A program made the position numbers and the translations under genes. Source: Notoacmeibacter ruber (GTDB lineage: Bacteria > Pseudomonadota > Alphaproteobacteria > Rhizobiales > Rhizobiaceae). Taken from it: a DNA stretch of 64,000 nt. Positions 17,809 through 27,362 of this stretch are shown in pieces; within the stretch, counting starts at the first letter, position 1, and each line of letters starts with the position of its first letter. Location of the stretch: contig NZ_RCWN01000001.1 in NCBI RefSeq assembly GCF_003668555.1, positions 1,116,001 to 1,180,000 on the forward strand. Reading direction: 5' to 3'. Under the pieces are notes generated by a model. That model worked only from the letters and a program-made list of their open reading frames with translations. It was not told the DNA's origin and did no database searches.

Positions 17809-20435
17809 CAGTCCTCTTTCGCCTTCGTGTCTGTCTTCTTCTTGGCAGGCGCCTTCTTTTTCGCTGTCGCCTTTTTCTTGGCCGGGGCTTTCTTGGCGGC
17901 GCTCTTCTTCCCGCCGCCCTTTTCGATCTTCGCCGCAATCAGTTGAAGTGCTTCTTCCACCGTGATGCCGGCCGGATCCTTGCCCTTCGGCAGGGTCGCA
18001 TTGACCTTGCCCCAATTGACATAAGGGCCGTAGCGCCCGTCACGCACGGTTATCGTCCCGCCCTCCGGATGATCGCCGAGTTCCTTGAGCGCCGCTGCCT
18101 TGGCGCGGCCCCGCCCGCCATTTTTGGCCTTCTCGGCGATGACGGTTACGGCGCGGTTGATGCCGATGGAGAAGACGTCGTCGACGGTCTCCAGATTGGC
18201 ATACTTTCCGTCATGCAAGAGGAATGGTCCATAGCGCCCGATACCGGCCGAGATCATCTTGCCGCTTTCCGGATGCTGGCCAACGTCGCGAGGAAGGTTG
18301 ATCAGCGCGAGCGCCTTTTCGTGATCGATATCGTCGACCGACCAGCCCTTGGGGATGGAGCCCCTCTTGGCTTCCTTGCCTTCGCCACGCTGGATATACG
18401 GCCCAAACCGTCCGCTTCGCAGCGTGATTTCTTCGCCCGTATGGGGATCAGTGCCGAGATTTTTCGGACCGTCTCCCAGCCCGGCAGCTGCCTCGTCTCC
18501 TTCCGCCGGCCCATCGAGCTGACGCGTGAAGTTGCAGTCCGGATAGTTGGAACAGCCGACAAACGCGCCGAACTTGCCGAGCTTGAGGGACAATTCGCCT
18601 GTCCCGCATTTCGGGCAGGAACGCGGATTCGTTCCGTCCCCCCGATCAGGGAAAGCCACAGCGGCCAGTTCATCGTTGAGCCGGTCGAGAACATCAGAGA
18701 CGCGCAGCTCCTTCGTGTCGTCGACATGCGCAGAGAAGTCGCGCCAGAACCGGGCGAGCACGTCCTTCCACTCGGCCTTGCCATCCGATATTTGGTCGAG
18801 CTCTTCTTCGAGCCCGGCGGTGAAATCGTATTCCACATATTTGTCGAAGAAGTTCTCCAAAAACGCCGTGACGATGCGGCCGCGGGATTCGGGAACGAGC
18901 TTGCGACTTTCCACCTTAACGTAATTGCGGTCCTGCAAGGTCTGCAAAGTCGCGGCATAGGTCGATGGCCGTCCGATGCCGAGCTCTTCCATTTTCTTGA
19001 TCAGGCTGGCTTCCGAGTAGCGGGGTGGCGGCTCGGTGGTCGACTTGGTGACTTCGATTGCTTCGCGCCTGGCCTCTTCGTCCGCACGGATCTCCGGCAG
19101 GCGGCGTTCGTCGTTCTCGTCGTCCTTGTCGTCTTCGTCCCGCTGGTCGGTGTAAGCGGCGAGGAAGCCGTCGAATCGAATAACCTGTCCATTGGCGCGG
19201 AGCGTCGCCGGGGCTCCGCCGCCAGAGGCGATAAGTTCGACAGTGGTGCGCTCAAGATCGGCAGCCGCCATCTGGCTGGCGATGGCACGTTTCCAGATCA
19301 GGTCGTAAAGGCGGAACTGATCGGGATCCAGAAAGCGCTTCACGCTGGAGGGCGTTCGGGTGAAGTCGGTCGGACGGATCGCTTCGTGCGCTTCCTGAGC
19401 GTTCTTTGCCTTTGTCGAATAATGCCGCGGCTTCTCCGGCACATAGCGATCGCCGAACTCCGCTCCAATGGCAGAGCGGGCGGCGCTGACGGCCTCCGGC
19501 GCCATCTGGACGCCATCGGTACGCATATACGTGATGAGACCGGCGGTTTCGCCGCCAATGTCGACACCTTCATAAAGGCGCTGCGCGACTTGCATCGTAC
19601 GGGATGCCCCGAAGCCCATGCGCGACGACGCCGCCTGCTGCAAACTCGACGTCGTGAAAGGAGGTCCGGGATTGCGTTTGCCGGGCTTCGCTTCGACGCT
19701 TTCGATGCGGAAGCTAGACTGGTTGAGAACCGTCTCGATCCGCTTGGCGTAGTCTTCGTCCTTGATGTCGAGCTTGTTGGTCCGCTTGCCGTCAAACGTC
19801 GTGAGGCGAGCGGAGAAACTGTCGCCGCGAGGCGTCAGGAACGTCCCGGCCACCATCCAATAATCTTCGCGGACGAAGCGTTCGATTTCAGCTTCGCGGT
19901 TACAGACGAGCCGCAAGGCGACCGACTGCACACGACCGGCCGAACGGCTGCCAGGCAGCTTGCGCCACAGCACGGGTGAAAGAGTGAAGCCGAAGAGATA
20001 GTCGAGTGCGCGGCGCGCCAGATAGGCGTTGACCAGATCGTCATCGATCCGTCGCGGGTTGGCCATCGCCTCAAGAACGCTCTTCTTGGTAATCGCGTTG
20101 AAGACGACGCGGCTGACCGGTTTGTCTTTCAAGGCGCGCTTCTTGTTGAGAACGTCGAGCACATGCCACGAGATCGCTTCGCCTTCGCGATCGGGGTCGG
20201 TCGCGAGAATCAGGTGATCGGCATCCTTCACGGCTTTTGCTATCTCGGTGAGCCGCTTGTTGGAGGCCGTGTCGACCTGCCAGCTCATCGCGAAATCCTC
20301 ATCCGGCAGAACCGAGCCGTCTTTGGGAGGCAAGTCGCGGACATGCCCGTATGAGGCCAGAACCTTATAGTCCTTGCCGAGATATTTATTGATGGTCTTC
20401 GCCTTGGCTGGCGACTCGACGACGACAACGTCCAT
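17808..20435 (-). CDS. topA: DNA topoisomerase I
   Basis: An 875-residue type IA topoisomerase that relaxes negative supercoils. The Toprim domain begins MDVVVVESPAKAKTI, the catalytic tyrosine is in GLITYMRTDG near residue 303, and the C-terminal part holds one four-cysteine zinc ribbon (SCPKCGTGEL ... GCSNYPDC) followed by cysteine-free repeats such as LRSGRFGPYIQRG. It ends in a low-complexity Lys/Ala/Pro tail. I start it at 20435 because a longer frame upstream adds 30 residues with no family similarity; GGAAA precedes the ATG. It heads a minus-strand operon with rnr. Confidence 0.96.
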   Translation of the reverse strand: MDVVVVESPAKAKTINKYLGKDYKVLASYGHVRDLPPKDGSVLPDEDFAMSWQVDTASNKRLTEIAKAVKDADHLILATDPDREGEAISWHVLDVLNKKRALKDKPVSRVVFNAITKKSVLEAMANPRRIDDDLVNAYLARRALDYLFGFTLSPVLWRKLPGSRSAGRVQSVALRLVCNREAEIERFVREDYWMVAGTFLTPRGDSFSARLTTFDGKRTNKLDIKDEDYAKRIETVLNQSSFRIESVEAKPGKRNPGPPFTTSSLQQAASSRMGFGASRTMQVAQRLYEGVDIGGETAGLITYMRTDGVQMAPEAVSAARSAIGAEFGDRYVPEKPRHYSTKAKNAQEAHEAIRPTDFTRTPSSVKRFLDPDQFRLYDLIWKRAIASQMAAADLERTTVELIASGGGAPATLRANGQVIRFDGFLAAYTDQRDEDDKDDENDERRLPEIRADEEARREAIEVTKSTTEPPPRYSEASLIKKMEELGIGRPSTYAATLQTLQDRNYVKVESRKLVPESRGRIVTAFLENFFDKYVEYDFTAGLEEELDQISDGKAEWKDVLARFWRDFSAHVDDTKELRVSDVLDRLNDELAAVAFPDRGDGTNPRSCPKCGTGELSLKLGKFGAFVGCSNYPDCNFTRQLDGPAEGDEAAAGLGDGPKNLGTDPHTGEEITLRSGRFGPYIQRGEGKEAKRGSIPKGWSVDDIDHEKALALINLPRDVGQHPESGKMISAGIGRYGPFLLHDGKYANLETVDDVFSIGINRAVTVIAEKAKNGGRGRAKAAALKELGDHPEGGTITVRDGRYGPYVNWGKVNATLPKGKDPAGITVEEALQLIAAKIEKGGGKKSAAKKAPAKKKATAKKKAPAKKKTDTKAKED

Positions 20436-20689
20436 GGAATTTCCAATATCTCTTAGCTGCGCTCGGCAACGCGAATGGCGCTTCACATGGCTGTGTGAGC
20501 GCATCGGGTCAAGTCCGACCCGCATCGATCAGGTCACAGATCGGGAACTCTGGAAGTTCAGATGAGGCACTCGTCAGCATTCAGAATGCGTGAGTCAATG
20601 GTTGTAGGAAATTTTTCTTTACAATTTTAAGGAGTGATTTAAATGTAATTGACCTTACCTAGCGAGAACCCGCCGGACTGGAGGCCAGG

Positions 20690-20920
20690 ATGAGCAGATC
20701 GAATCACAGGACTGAGACGCTTGATTACCTCCAGTCCATGTTACGCGAGCTCGTTCTTCTTGCGCAGTCCGAACGGTACGACATACTCGCCTACATGATT
20801 GAGATGGCGTATATCGAATGTAGCGACGTAATACGCGGTGAACGGCCGCATCGCCTTCCCGCGCCGACAAACGGTAGTAACGAAGAGCGTGCGGAAACGC
20901 CGGAACAACTGGCCGGCTGA
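20690..20920 (+). CDS. Small uncharacterised protein, 76 residues
   Basis: A short protein whose core (LDYLQSMLRELVLLAQSE, then ILAYMIEMAYIECSDVIRG) predicts as two amphipathic helices and looks like a small conserved rhizobial protein of unknown function. The start is well supported: GGAGG lies five bases before the ATG. It sits between divergent topA and convergent dprA with its own AT-rich upstream region (a possible TTGTAG ... TTTTAA promoter near 20600). No signal peptide or membrane segment. Confidence 0.7.
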   Translation: MSRSNHRTETLDYLQSMLRELVLLAQSERYDILAYMIEMAYIECSDVIRGERPHRLPAPTNGSNEERAETPEQLAG

Positions 20921-20949
20921 CCGCTTGGACCCACGCGGTTCGCGTGGTT

Positions 20950-22095
20950 CTATTCAGACGGCAATCGCTGGACCCTGTTGCCGGGAAGTCTTTCGACACG
21001 GCCGGCCAGCGCAAGTTCCAGCAGGTGAACCAGAACGGCCGATGCCGGCAGACCGGTATGACGGATCAGTTCGTCGATCTCGACGGGTGAAAAATCCAGC
21101 GCGCCGATAATAGCGTCCCGTTCATTCTCGTCCGGTTCATAATCCGGTTGCTCGGGCTCGCCGGCAAGAATGGCCGCTTCACCTTCTGACTTCATTTCCT
21201 GCGGACGCAAATCCTCGATGATATCATCCGCCGATGTGACAAGGATGGCGCCGTTGCGGATCAAACCGTTGCTGCCCTCGCTTCTTGGATCGAGTGGTGA
21301 CCCCGGCACGGCGAAAACATCGCGCCCGAGTTCAGTTGCCAGCCGCGCCGAAATGAGTGAGCCGGAACGCTTGGCTGCCTCGATCACGACGAGGCCGATG
21401 CCGAGTGCGGCGACAATCCGGTTGCGGCGGGGAAAGTCTCTTGCCGTGGCGCGCCAGCCGATCGGTCTTTCGCTGATGACCGCTCCCTGTTCCGCGATGA
21501 TGGCATCCATAAGCGGTATATTTTCCGGAGGATAGGGCTGATCGAGACCGCCCGCCAAAACCGCCACGGTGCGATAGGGCAATGCGGCTTGATGCGCGGC
21601 AGCATCGATACCACGCGCCATTCCTGAAACGGTGCCATACCCAGCTTCACCCAGGTCGGCGGCAATCTTTCGTGCCATTTTGATGCCGGTAATCGAAGCA
21701 TTGCGGGCCCCCACGATCCCGACGAGCCGGTCCGAATAGGCGCTAGAGGATCCCGTCATGCAGAGGATAGGCGGCGGCATCTCGGAGCGTGCGAGAATGG
21801 CGGGATAGTCCGGCTCGCCAATCGCGACGAACCGAAAGCCGTGTTTGGCGGCCACCTCGAATTCGCGCCGAATAGCGCTTTCATCGGCGACTTGGGGTAA
21901 TTTTTTGGCACCGCCGCGTGCGGCCATTTCGGGCAGGGCAGCGAGCGCAAGTTCGGCGGATCCAAAGCGATTGATGAGGCTGCGGAAGCTGGCGGGCCCA
22001 ACGTTTTCGCTTCGGATGAGTCGTAGCCAGGCAAAACGCTGCCGGTCCGAAAGGCGGGGCGCGACAGGAGCGCTCTCGTCAGCCGTCTTGGTCAC
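20950..22095 (-). CDS. dprA: DNA-processing protein DprA
   Basis: A 381-residue DprA/Smf protein, which loads RecA onto incoming single-stranded DNA during transformation. After an N-terminal SAM-like helical region comes the Rossmann core with [12 protein letters not shown] and [12 protein letters not shown], and at the C-terminus a winged-helix-like domain ([19 protein letters not shown]). I use the GTG at 22095, preceded by GGAAAGAAGC; an ATG ten codons upstream lacks a ribosome site. It overlaps the plsY stop by 17 bases. Confidence 0.93.
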   Translation of the reverse strand: MTKTADESAPVAPRLSDRQRFAWLRLIRSENVGPASFRSLINRFGSAELALAALPEMAARGGAKKLPQVADESAIRREFEVAAKHGFRFVAIGEPDYPAILARSEMPPPILCMTGSSSAYSDRLVGIVGARNASITGIKMARKIAADLGEAGYGTVSGMARGIDAAAHQAALPYRTVAVLAGGLDQPYPPENIPLMDAIIAEQGAVISERPIGWRATARDFPRRNRIVAALGIGLVVIEAAKRSGSLISARLATELGRDVFAVPGSPLDPRSEGSNGLIRNGAILVTSADDIIEDLRPQEMKSEGEAAILAGEPEQPDYEPDENERDAIIGALDFSPVEIDELIRHTGLPASAVLVHLLELALAGRVERLPGNRVQRLPSE

Positions 22096-22714
22096 GCTTC
22101 TTTCCCATGCGCGGTTCGGTGCCATTGATCAGTCGGCGGATGTTCCCGTGATGCTTGGCATAGACGATAAAACTCATCACGAGGAAGAAGACGGCGATCC
22201 GTTCATAGTCCAGAACGTAAAGAAAGATCGGAACGACAATTGTTGCGATCAGGGCAGAGAGCGAAGAAATCCGCGTAATCGCTGCGCACCCGATCCAGGA
22301 CACGAGAAAGGCGAGGAAGCCGGGCCAGGCCAATCCGAGCAAGACGCCGAGATAGGTCGCGACGCCCTTGCCGCCCTTGAAGCGGAGCCAGACGGGAAAA
22401 AGGTGTCCGAGAAAGGCTCCGAGCCCGGCGGCCATGGCCGGATAGGACGCCATACCGTTCTGACGGCCCCACCAAAGCGCCAGAAGAACAGGCAGCGTGC
22501 CCTTCAACGCGTCGGCGAGAAGGGTCAGCGCAGCCAAGCCTTTATTGCCGGTGCGCAGCACATTTGTCATGCCGATATTGCCCGAGCCGATCGTCCTGAT
22601 ATCGCCGAGACCTGCCATGCGGGTAATGACGAGACCGAAGGGAACCGAGCCGCAGAGATAGCCTCCGGCCAGCGCCAGCAATATGGCCGCGAGTAGTTGA
22701 CCCGATAGCTCCAT
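22079..22714 (-). CDS. plsY: Glycerol-3-phosphate acyltransferase PlsY
   Basis: A 211-residue inner-membrane enzyme that moves the acyl group from acyl-phosphate to glycerol 3-phosphate, the first step of phospholipid synthesis. The three loop motifs are visible: [21 protein letters not shown] and [10 protein letters not shown], set among five hydrophobic segments. It follows the pyrC-like gene by 39 bases and overlaps dprA, so pyrB, pyrC-like, plsY and dprA are likely one transcript. Confidence 0.95.
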   Translation of the reverse strand: MELSGQLLAAILLALAGGYLCGSVPFGLVITRMAGLGDIRTIGSGNIGMTNVLRTGNKGLAALTLLADALKGTLPVLLALWWGRQNGMASYPAMAAGLGAFLGHLFPVWLRFKGGKGVATYLGVLLGLAWPGFLAFLVSWIGCAAITRISSLSALIATIVVPIFLYVLDYERIAVFFLVMSFIVYAKHHGNIRRLINGTEPRMGKKRDQDG

Positions 22715-22753
22715 AGATGCCCTCCCAGACTTCTGACCGTTCGGGCGAGGCCC

Positions 22754-24046
22754 CTAGTCGTTGAGCTCGAAGACAGTCTCGCCGGAGACCATCGTCCGCA
22801 ATACCCGGCCGCTCATCCGTGCGTTTTCAAAGCAACTGTTGCGCGAATGCGAGCGGAGATCCTTGTCCGAGACCTCCCATGGCGCGTCAAGATCGATAAT
22901 CGCGATATCGGCTTTCGCACCGGGGCGGAGCGTACCGTAAGGCAGGCCGAACAAGGAAGCGGGCGCGCTGGTCACCACTTCAATGGCACGCATCAGGGGA
23001 AGGGTGCCGTCGTGGACCCGACGGAGCAGTGCTGCCAGAAGCGTTTCCAGACCAATCGCGCCTGGCGCAGCCTCGTCGAAAGGAAGACGCTTGGTATCGA
23101 CATCCTGCGGATCGTGGCTTGATACGACGATATCGATCGTCCCATCCGCCAACGCATTGGCCATCGCATGGCGCTCCAACTCGTCGCGCAGCGGCGGGGA
23201 AAGCCGGTAGAAGGTGCGGTAGCCCTGCACATCGTTCTCGTTGAGCGACAGGTGATTGATAGAAACGCCGGCCGTCACGCGATGCCCATTGTCCTTGGCG
23301 CGGCGAATGGCATCGGCGCTCATTACACAGGATATCTTGGCCGCGTGGTAGCGCGCGCCCGTCAGGGCGGCGAGCGCCAGATCGCGCTGTAGAGGAATGA
23401 GTTCGGCCTCGCGGGGAATGCCGGGCAAACCCATGAGCGTCGCCAGCTTACCTTCGTTCATGACGCCGTTGGCCGCCAGCGCATTATCCTGCGTTTCCAT
23501 GGCGATCAGAGCGTCGAAATCCCGCGCATAGCTCATCGCCCGCCGCAGCACGACGGGATTGTCCAGAGTGTGGCGACCATCGGTGAAGGCGACCGCTCCG
23601 GCTTCCCGCAAAAGGCCGAACTCGGTCATTTCGCTACCGCCCAGGCCGCGCGTGACGGCTGCAGCCGGATGAATGCGGACAAGCGATGTGGCTCTTGCTG
23701 TCCGCAGGACATATTCGACCAGCGAGGGCTGGTCCATCACGGGACTTGTGTCCGGCATCATCACGAGAGAGGTGACGCCGCCGGCCGCCGCTGCTTCGGA
23801 AGCAGAGCGGATCGTCTCGCGGTGCTCGAAACCGGGTTCACCGATGAAGACCCTGCCGTCGACAAGCCCGGGAGCAATGACGTGACCTCTGCAATCGATG
23901 ATGGTCGCGCCTTCCGGAGCGCCCTGGTTGAGACCGTCAGGGCCTGCGCCGACGATTTTGTCATCCTCGATCAGAACGGCGCCGATCGTATCCATCCGGC
24001 GCGAAGGGTCGACGATGCGGCCATGCGTGAGAAGTGTCGTGCTCAT
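22754..24046 (-). CDS. pyrX: Dihydroorotase-like protein lacking catalytic residues (PyrX type)
   Basis: A 430-residue amidohydrolase-fold protein clearly related to class I dihydroorotase, but the metal and catalytic residues are missing. The HxH motif is replaced ([12 protein letters not shown] where active enzymes have D-x-H-x-H), the later histidines are replaced by METQDN and YHAAKISC, and the catalytic TDHAPH is SSHDPQ. In pseudomonads an inactive paralogue encoded beside pyrB (PyrC', called PyrX here) is a structural partner of aspartate carbamoyltransferase; the four-base overlap with pyrB suggests the same role here. A working PyrC must be encoded elsewhere. Confidence 0.85.
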   Translation of the reverse strand: MSTTLLTHGRIVDPSRRMDTIGAVLIEDDKIVGAGPDGLNQGAPEGATIIDCRGHVIAPGLVDGRVFIGEPGFEHRETIRSASEAAAAGGVTSLVMMPDTSPVMDQPSLVEYVLRTARATSLVRIHPAAAVTRGLGGSEMTEFGLLREAGAVAFTDGRHTLDNPVVLRRAMSYARDFDALIAMETQDNALAANGVMNEGKLATLMGLPGIPREAELIPLQRDLALAALTGARYHAAKISCVMSADAIRRAKDNGHRVTAGVSINHLSLNENDVQGYRTFYRLSPPLRDELERHAMANALADGTIDIVVSSHDPQDVDTKRLPFDEAAPGAIGLETLLAALLRRVHDGTLPLMRAIEVVTSAPASLFGLPYGTLRPGAKADIAIIDLDAPWEVSDKDLRSHSRNSCFENARMSGRVLRTMVSGETVFELND

Positions 24047-24999
24047 ACGCCGCCCGCCTCATTATGAGAGGGACCAGCGAGCAGCTCCAGCACCGCCATG
24101 CGGACTGCCACGCCCATTTCGACCTGTTCCTCGATCACGCTTTGCGGCGCATCGGCCATCAGGCTGGCGATCTCGACACCGCGGTTCATGGGGCCGGGGT
24201 GCATGACGATGGCGTCATCCTTCGCGAGCGCAAGCTTGTCGGCATCGAGCCCGAAAAACCGGAAATATTCTCTCACGCTTGGCACGAAGCCGCCTGCCAT
24301 GCGCTCGCGCTGCAGACGCAGCATCATCACGACATCGGCATCGCGAAGTCCGTCTTCCATCCGGTTGAAGACTTCCACGCCGAATTCCTCGATACCGGAT
24401 GGCATGAGCGTTGAGGGGCCGACCAATCGCACCCGGGCGCCCATCTTGCCGAGAAGGAAGATGTTGGAACGCGCTACACGGCTGTGCAGCACGTCGCCGC
24501 AAATGGCGACGGTCAGATTTTGAAGGGAGCCCTTATGCCGCCGGATCGTCAGCGCATCGAGAAGCGCCTGCGTGGGATGTTCGTGTTGGCCGTCGCCGGC
24601 ATTGACGACGGCGCATTCGACTTTCTGCGCCAGAAGCTCGGCGGCGCCGGAACTGCCATGCCGGATCACGAGGATATCAGGCCGCATTGCGTTGAGCGTC
24701 ATCGCGGTATCGATGAGTGTCTCGCCCTTCTTCACCGAAGAGGAGGCCACGCTCATATTCATAACATCGGCGCCCAGACGTTTGCCCGCGAGCTCGAAAG
24801 AGGCCTGCGTTCGCGTCGATGCTTCGAAGAAGAGATTGATCTGGGTTCGTCCGCGCAGCGCGGACGTTTTCTTGTCGGGTCGTCGTGAGACCTCGACGGC
24901 CTTGTCGGCCTTATCCAGAAGAAATTGAATATCGAGCTCGGAAAGGTTGCGAATGCCGAGCAAGTGACGGGAGGAAAGGGAGTGTGTGCCGACCACCAT
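24043..24999 (-). CDS. pyrB: Aspartate carbamoyltransferase catalytic subunit
   Basis: A class of carbamoyltransferase for the second step of pyrimidine synthesis. Carbamoyl-phosphate binding motif [13 protein letters not shown], aspartate-binding [12 protein letters not shown] and the HPGPMNRG loop are present. I chose the ATG at 24999 because the product ([16 protein letters not shown], 318 residues) matches rhizobial PyrB N-termini; an ATG at 25050 would add 17 residues without a ribosome site. It overlaps the pyrX-type gene by four bases and is divergent from the acyl-CoA dehydrogenase. Confidence 0.95.
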   Translation of the reverse strand: MVVGTHSLSSRHLLGIRNLSELDIQFLLDKADKAVEVSRRPDKKTSALRGRTQINLFFEASTRTQASFELAGKRLGADVMNMSVASSSVKKGETLIDTAMTLNAMRPDILVIRHGSSGAAELLAQKVECAVVNAGDGQHEHPTQALLDALTIRRHKGSLQNLTVAICGDVLHSRVARSNIFLLGKMGARVRLVGPSTLMPSGIEEFGVEVFNRMEDGLRDADVVMMLRLQRERMAGGFVPSVREYFRFFGLDADKLALAKDDAIVMHPGPMNRGVEIASLMADAPQSVIEEQVEMGVAVRMAVLELLAGPSHNEAGGV

Positions 25000-25154
25000 A
25001 GTTGCGTCTGATAGTCCTGTACCGGTTTCGCCGCAAGCGCTCTTCGTCATTCAATAACAGGCGATTGTCCTGACTGCGATGCCGTGAAACATGGGGCCGG
25101 CAAGTTATAGTGGGAATCGATTCGACCGACCCCGGCAGAAGGACTGTTTAGATC

Positions 25155-26780
25155 ATGGCAAGCGACGACAACCGCACGCCCCCTCTGGCTGGCGCGAATG
25201 CCTGGCGACGCGACCCGCTTCTCGTGCAATTGACGGACTCCTTTTCGGGAAAGACACGCGAAAGCCTCGATGCGCTCGGCTCTTATGTGCTGTCTGCCGA
25301 CGCACTGGATATGGCACGGCTTGCCAATCAGCATGCGCCGCGGCTCGAAACGCACGATCGCCACGGCAATCGAAGCGACAGGGTCGAGTTTCATCCAGCC
25401 TATCACGCCTTGATGCGCCGTTCGGTCGCAGAGGGCCTCCATGGCTCGTTCTGGGAGAATGGCGAAGAGGAAGCAGGAGCGCGCGCCAATATTCGTGCAG
25501 CGCGTTTCTACCTGACGGCACAGTTGGAATGCGGCCATCTTTGCCCGATCACCATGACGAACGCATCGTTGGCGTCCATTGCGAGCGAAGAAGCCCTCTT
25601 CGACGACTGGAAGAGGCGTGTTGTCAGCCGGAAATACGATCCGACCCACCGGCCACCCTCACGAAAGGCCGGATTGACGCTCGGCATGGGGATGACAGAG
25701 CGGCAGGGTGGCACTGACCTGCGCACCAACCTGACTGAGGCGACCGAACTCGGCGGCGGCTACTGGCGGATCGACGGGGAGAAATGGTTCTTCTCTGCAC
25801 CGATGAGTGACGGCTTTCTGGTGCTCGCGCAGACAAGCGAAGGGCCGGGGTGTTTTCTCATTCAGCGTATTCGCGGCGATGGCCAGAGCAACGGGCTTCA
25901 GTTGCAGCGGCTGAAGGACAAGCTTGGCAATCGATCCAATGCGTCTTCGGAGGTTCGGTTCGAGAGGACGATTGGCCAATTGATTGGCGAGCCGGGCAAA
26001 GGCATCCGCACGATCATGGATATGGTCAGCCTGACCCGTTTGGATTGCGCACTGGCTTCGGCGGGTCTTATGCGCGGCGCCCTGGCCGAGGCAGTTCATC
26101 ATTGCCGCCATCGCGAGGTGTTCGGCAAGAAACTGTTCGATCAGCCTTTGATGAGGCGCGTCCTGGCCGACATGGCACTGGACGTTGCCGGTGCTACCGC
26201 TCTCGCTTTCCGCCTGGCACGCGCCTTTGATGAAGCGGCCGACAATGAGACACAGGCCGCCTGGCTTCGGCTGATGACGCCGGTTGTTAAATACTGGATC
26301 TGCAAGTCAGCTCCGGCTCTGACCTATGAGGCCATGGAGTGCCTTGGCGGAGACGGCTATTGTGAGACCTTCCCGATGGCGCGCTTCTATCGTGAGGCGC
26401 CGGTCAACGCGATCTGGGAAGGGTCGGGCAATGTCATGGCGCTCGATCTGCTGAGAGTTCTGAAGCGCTCGCCACAGGCGATGGAGACCATTCTTGCCGA
26501 TATCCATGAGGGGCTGGGCCGTTCGGCGGATACGACGATCGATGTGTTGAGAGCGGCAGCGGAAGTCACGCAGACCGATGAAGGCGGAGCACGATTTCTT
26601 ACCGAGCAGCTCGCGCTTGCCGCTGCAGCGGCCGAATTGCGCCGGCTAGGAGCGGGCCGTATTGCCGATGCCTTTGCCGAGAGTCGTCTTGGCGGCGCTT
26701 GGCGCAGCACCTACGGAACGCTCGATTCCCGGCATGAGCCGAAAGCGATTCTGGAAACGCTCTATCCGTCCGAGGCCTGA
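25155..26780 (+). CDS. AidB-like acyl-CoA dehydrogenase
   Basis: A 541-residue flavoprotein of the acyl-CoA dehydrogenase superfamily. It has the AidB-type N-terminal domain (HPAYHALMRRSVAEGLHGSF), the FAD-binding region MGMTERQGGTDLRTN and IDGEKWFFSAPMSD, and the C-terminal helical domain with YEAMECLGGDGYCE. In E. coli AidB is part of the adaptive alkylation response and binds DNA; whether this homologue does either is not shown by the sequence. Annotators often call such genes isovaleryl-CoA dehydrogenase. It stands alone, divergent from pyrB. Confidence 0.85.
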   Translation: MASDDNRTPPLAGANAWRRDPLLVQLTDSFSGKTRESLDALGSYVLSADALDMARLANQHAPRLETHDRHGNRSDRVEFHPAYHALMRRSVAEGLHGSFWENGEEEAGARANIRAARFYLTAQLECGHLCPITMTNASLASIASEEALFDDWKRRVVSRKYDPTHRPPSRKAGLTLGMGMTERQGGTDLRTNLTEATELGGGYWRIDGEKWFFSAPMSDGFLVLAQTSEGPGCFLIQRIRGDGQSNGLQLQRLKDKLGNRSNASSEVRFERTIGQLIGEPGKGIRTIMDMVSLTRLDCALASAGLMRGALAEAVHHCRHREVFGKKLFDQPLMRRVLADMALDVAGATALAFRLARAFDEAADNETQAAWLRLMTPVVKYWICKSAPALTYEAMECLGGDGYCETFPMARFYREAPVNAIWEGSGNVMALDLLRVLKRSPQAMETILADIHEGLGRSADTTIDVLRAAAEVTQTDEGGARFLTEQLALAAAAAELRRLGAGRIADAFAESRLGGAWRSTYGTLDSRHEPKAILETLYPSEA

Positions 26781-26813
26781 TCCGTCGCTGTTTTTGATAA
26801 GCAGGAAAAACCG

Positions 26814-26821
26814 TTAACCAT
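26814..26821 (+). promoter_or_regulatory. CtrA half-site-like motif TTAACCAT
   Basis: The octamer TTAACCAT, a known CtrA half-site, occurs 79 bases before the leader ORF, with a second GTTAAC at 26873-26878 just before the ribosome site. Regulation by CtrA is an inference. Confidence 0.35.
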
Positions 26822-26892
26822 AATTTCCGCTTCCCATGGACAGCCTGCGTCTCGCAATACAGTTTCCAAATCGTTAACGAGGAGAGATTCCG

Positions 26893-26985
26893 ATGCCACG
26901 GCGTGTGCCGTTTTCGATCAGCCAGCCGCAAAGGAAGGTTTACCCGCCTTTCCGCGGGCTGCTGGTGCGGGAAAGGCGCTCATGA
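26893..26985 (+). CDS. 30-residue upstream ORF coupled to the DUF6105 gene
   Basis: An ATG preceded by GAGGAGA (six to seven bases away) opens a 30-codon basic, proline- and arginine-rich peptide (starts MPRRVPFSISQPQRK). Its TGA overlaps the next gene's ATG (ATGA). Inside it, CGCCTTTCC (26945-26953) is complementary to GGAAAGGCG (26970-26978), which contains the ribosome site of the next gene. A leader that opens this hairpin when translated is a reasonable model. I know no homologue; it could be a chance frame. Confidence 0.5.
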   Translation: MPRRVPFSISQPQRKVYPPFRGLLVRERRS

Positions 26986-27362
26986 TCACTCGCGTCTGCA
27001 TCATTTTCTGGGTCGTGCCGCTAACGCTCTACACCCTGTGGTTCATCCTGTCGGCGAACGATATCAACTTCGGATCGATCTATCTCTCGCGGCAGATGCA
27101 CGACATCGTCATGCAGACCTACGCCAATCTGCTCGGTATCGATCCGGCGATCATACCCGCACTTCTGATTCGTGCTGTCGTCTGGGACCTTGCCGTCGTT
27201 TTGGCCATCCTGGCCTATCGGCGGCGCCGCGAGATCAAGGCCTGGTGGCAGGCGCGAAAGGCGCATGCCAGCGAACCTGTTTCTGAGATGACACCCGCCG
27301 CTGTGAACGTCGATCCGTTAGCGGTCGGGCAAGGCAACCAGGCGGTCGAGCGCACCCTGTAG
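26982..27362 (+). CDS. DUF6105 family membrane protein
   Basis: A 126-residue protein with two predicted membrane segments ([19 protein letters not shown] near residues 5-23 and [20 protein letters not shown] near 57-76) followed by a basic stretch [11 protein letters not shown] and a soluble tail. It resembles the rhizobial DUF6105 family, function unknown. Its start overlaps the leader ORF stop, and its 3' end overlaps the convergent ruvX stop by 45 bases. Confidence 0.75.
   Translation: MITRVCIIFWVVPLTLYTLWFILSANDINFGSIYLSRQMHDIVMQTYANLLGIDPAIIPALLIRAVVWDLAVVLAILAYRRRREIKAWWQARKAHASEPVSEMTPAAVNVDPLAVGQGNQAVERTL

Noticed and set aside
17809..18015. 69-codon N-terminal extension of RNase R
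   Set aside because: It reads the Lys/Ala tail of topA in another frame; the family start is at 17808.
17943..19979. Open frame of 678 codons antisense to topA
   Set aside because: Mirror frame of a GC-rich gene; no recognisable domain and no ribosome site.
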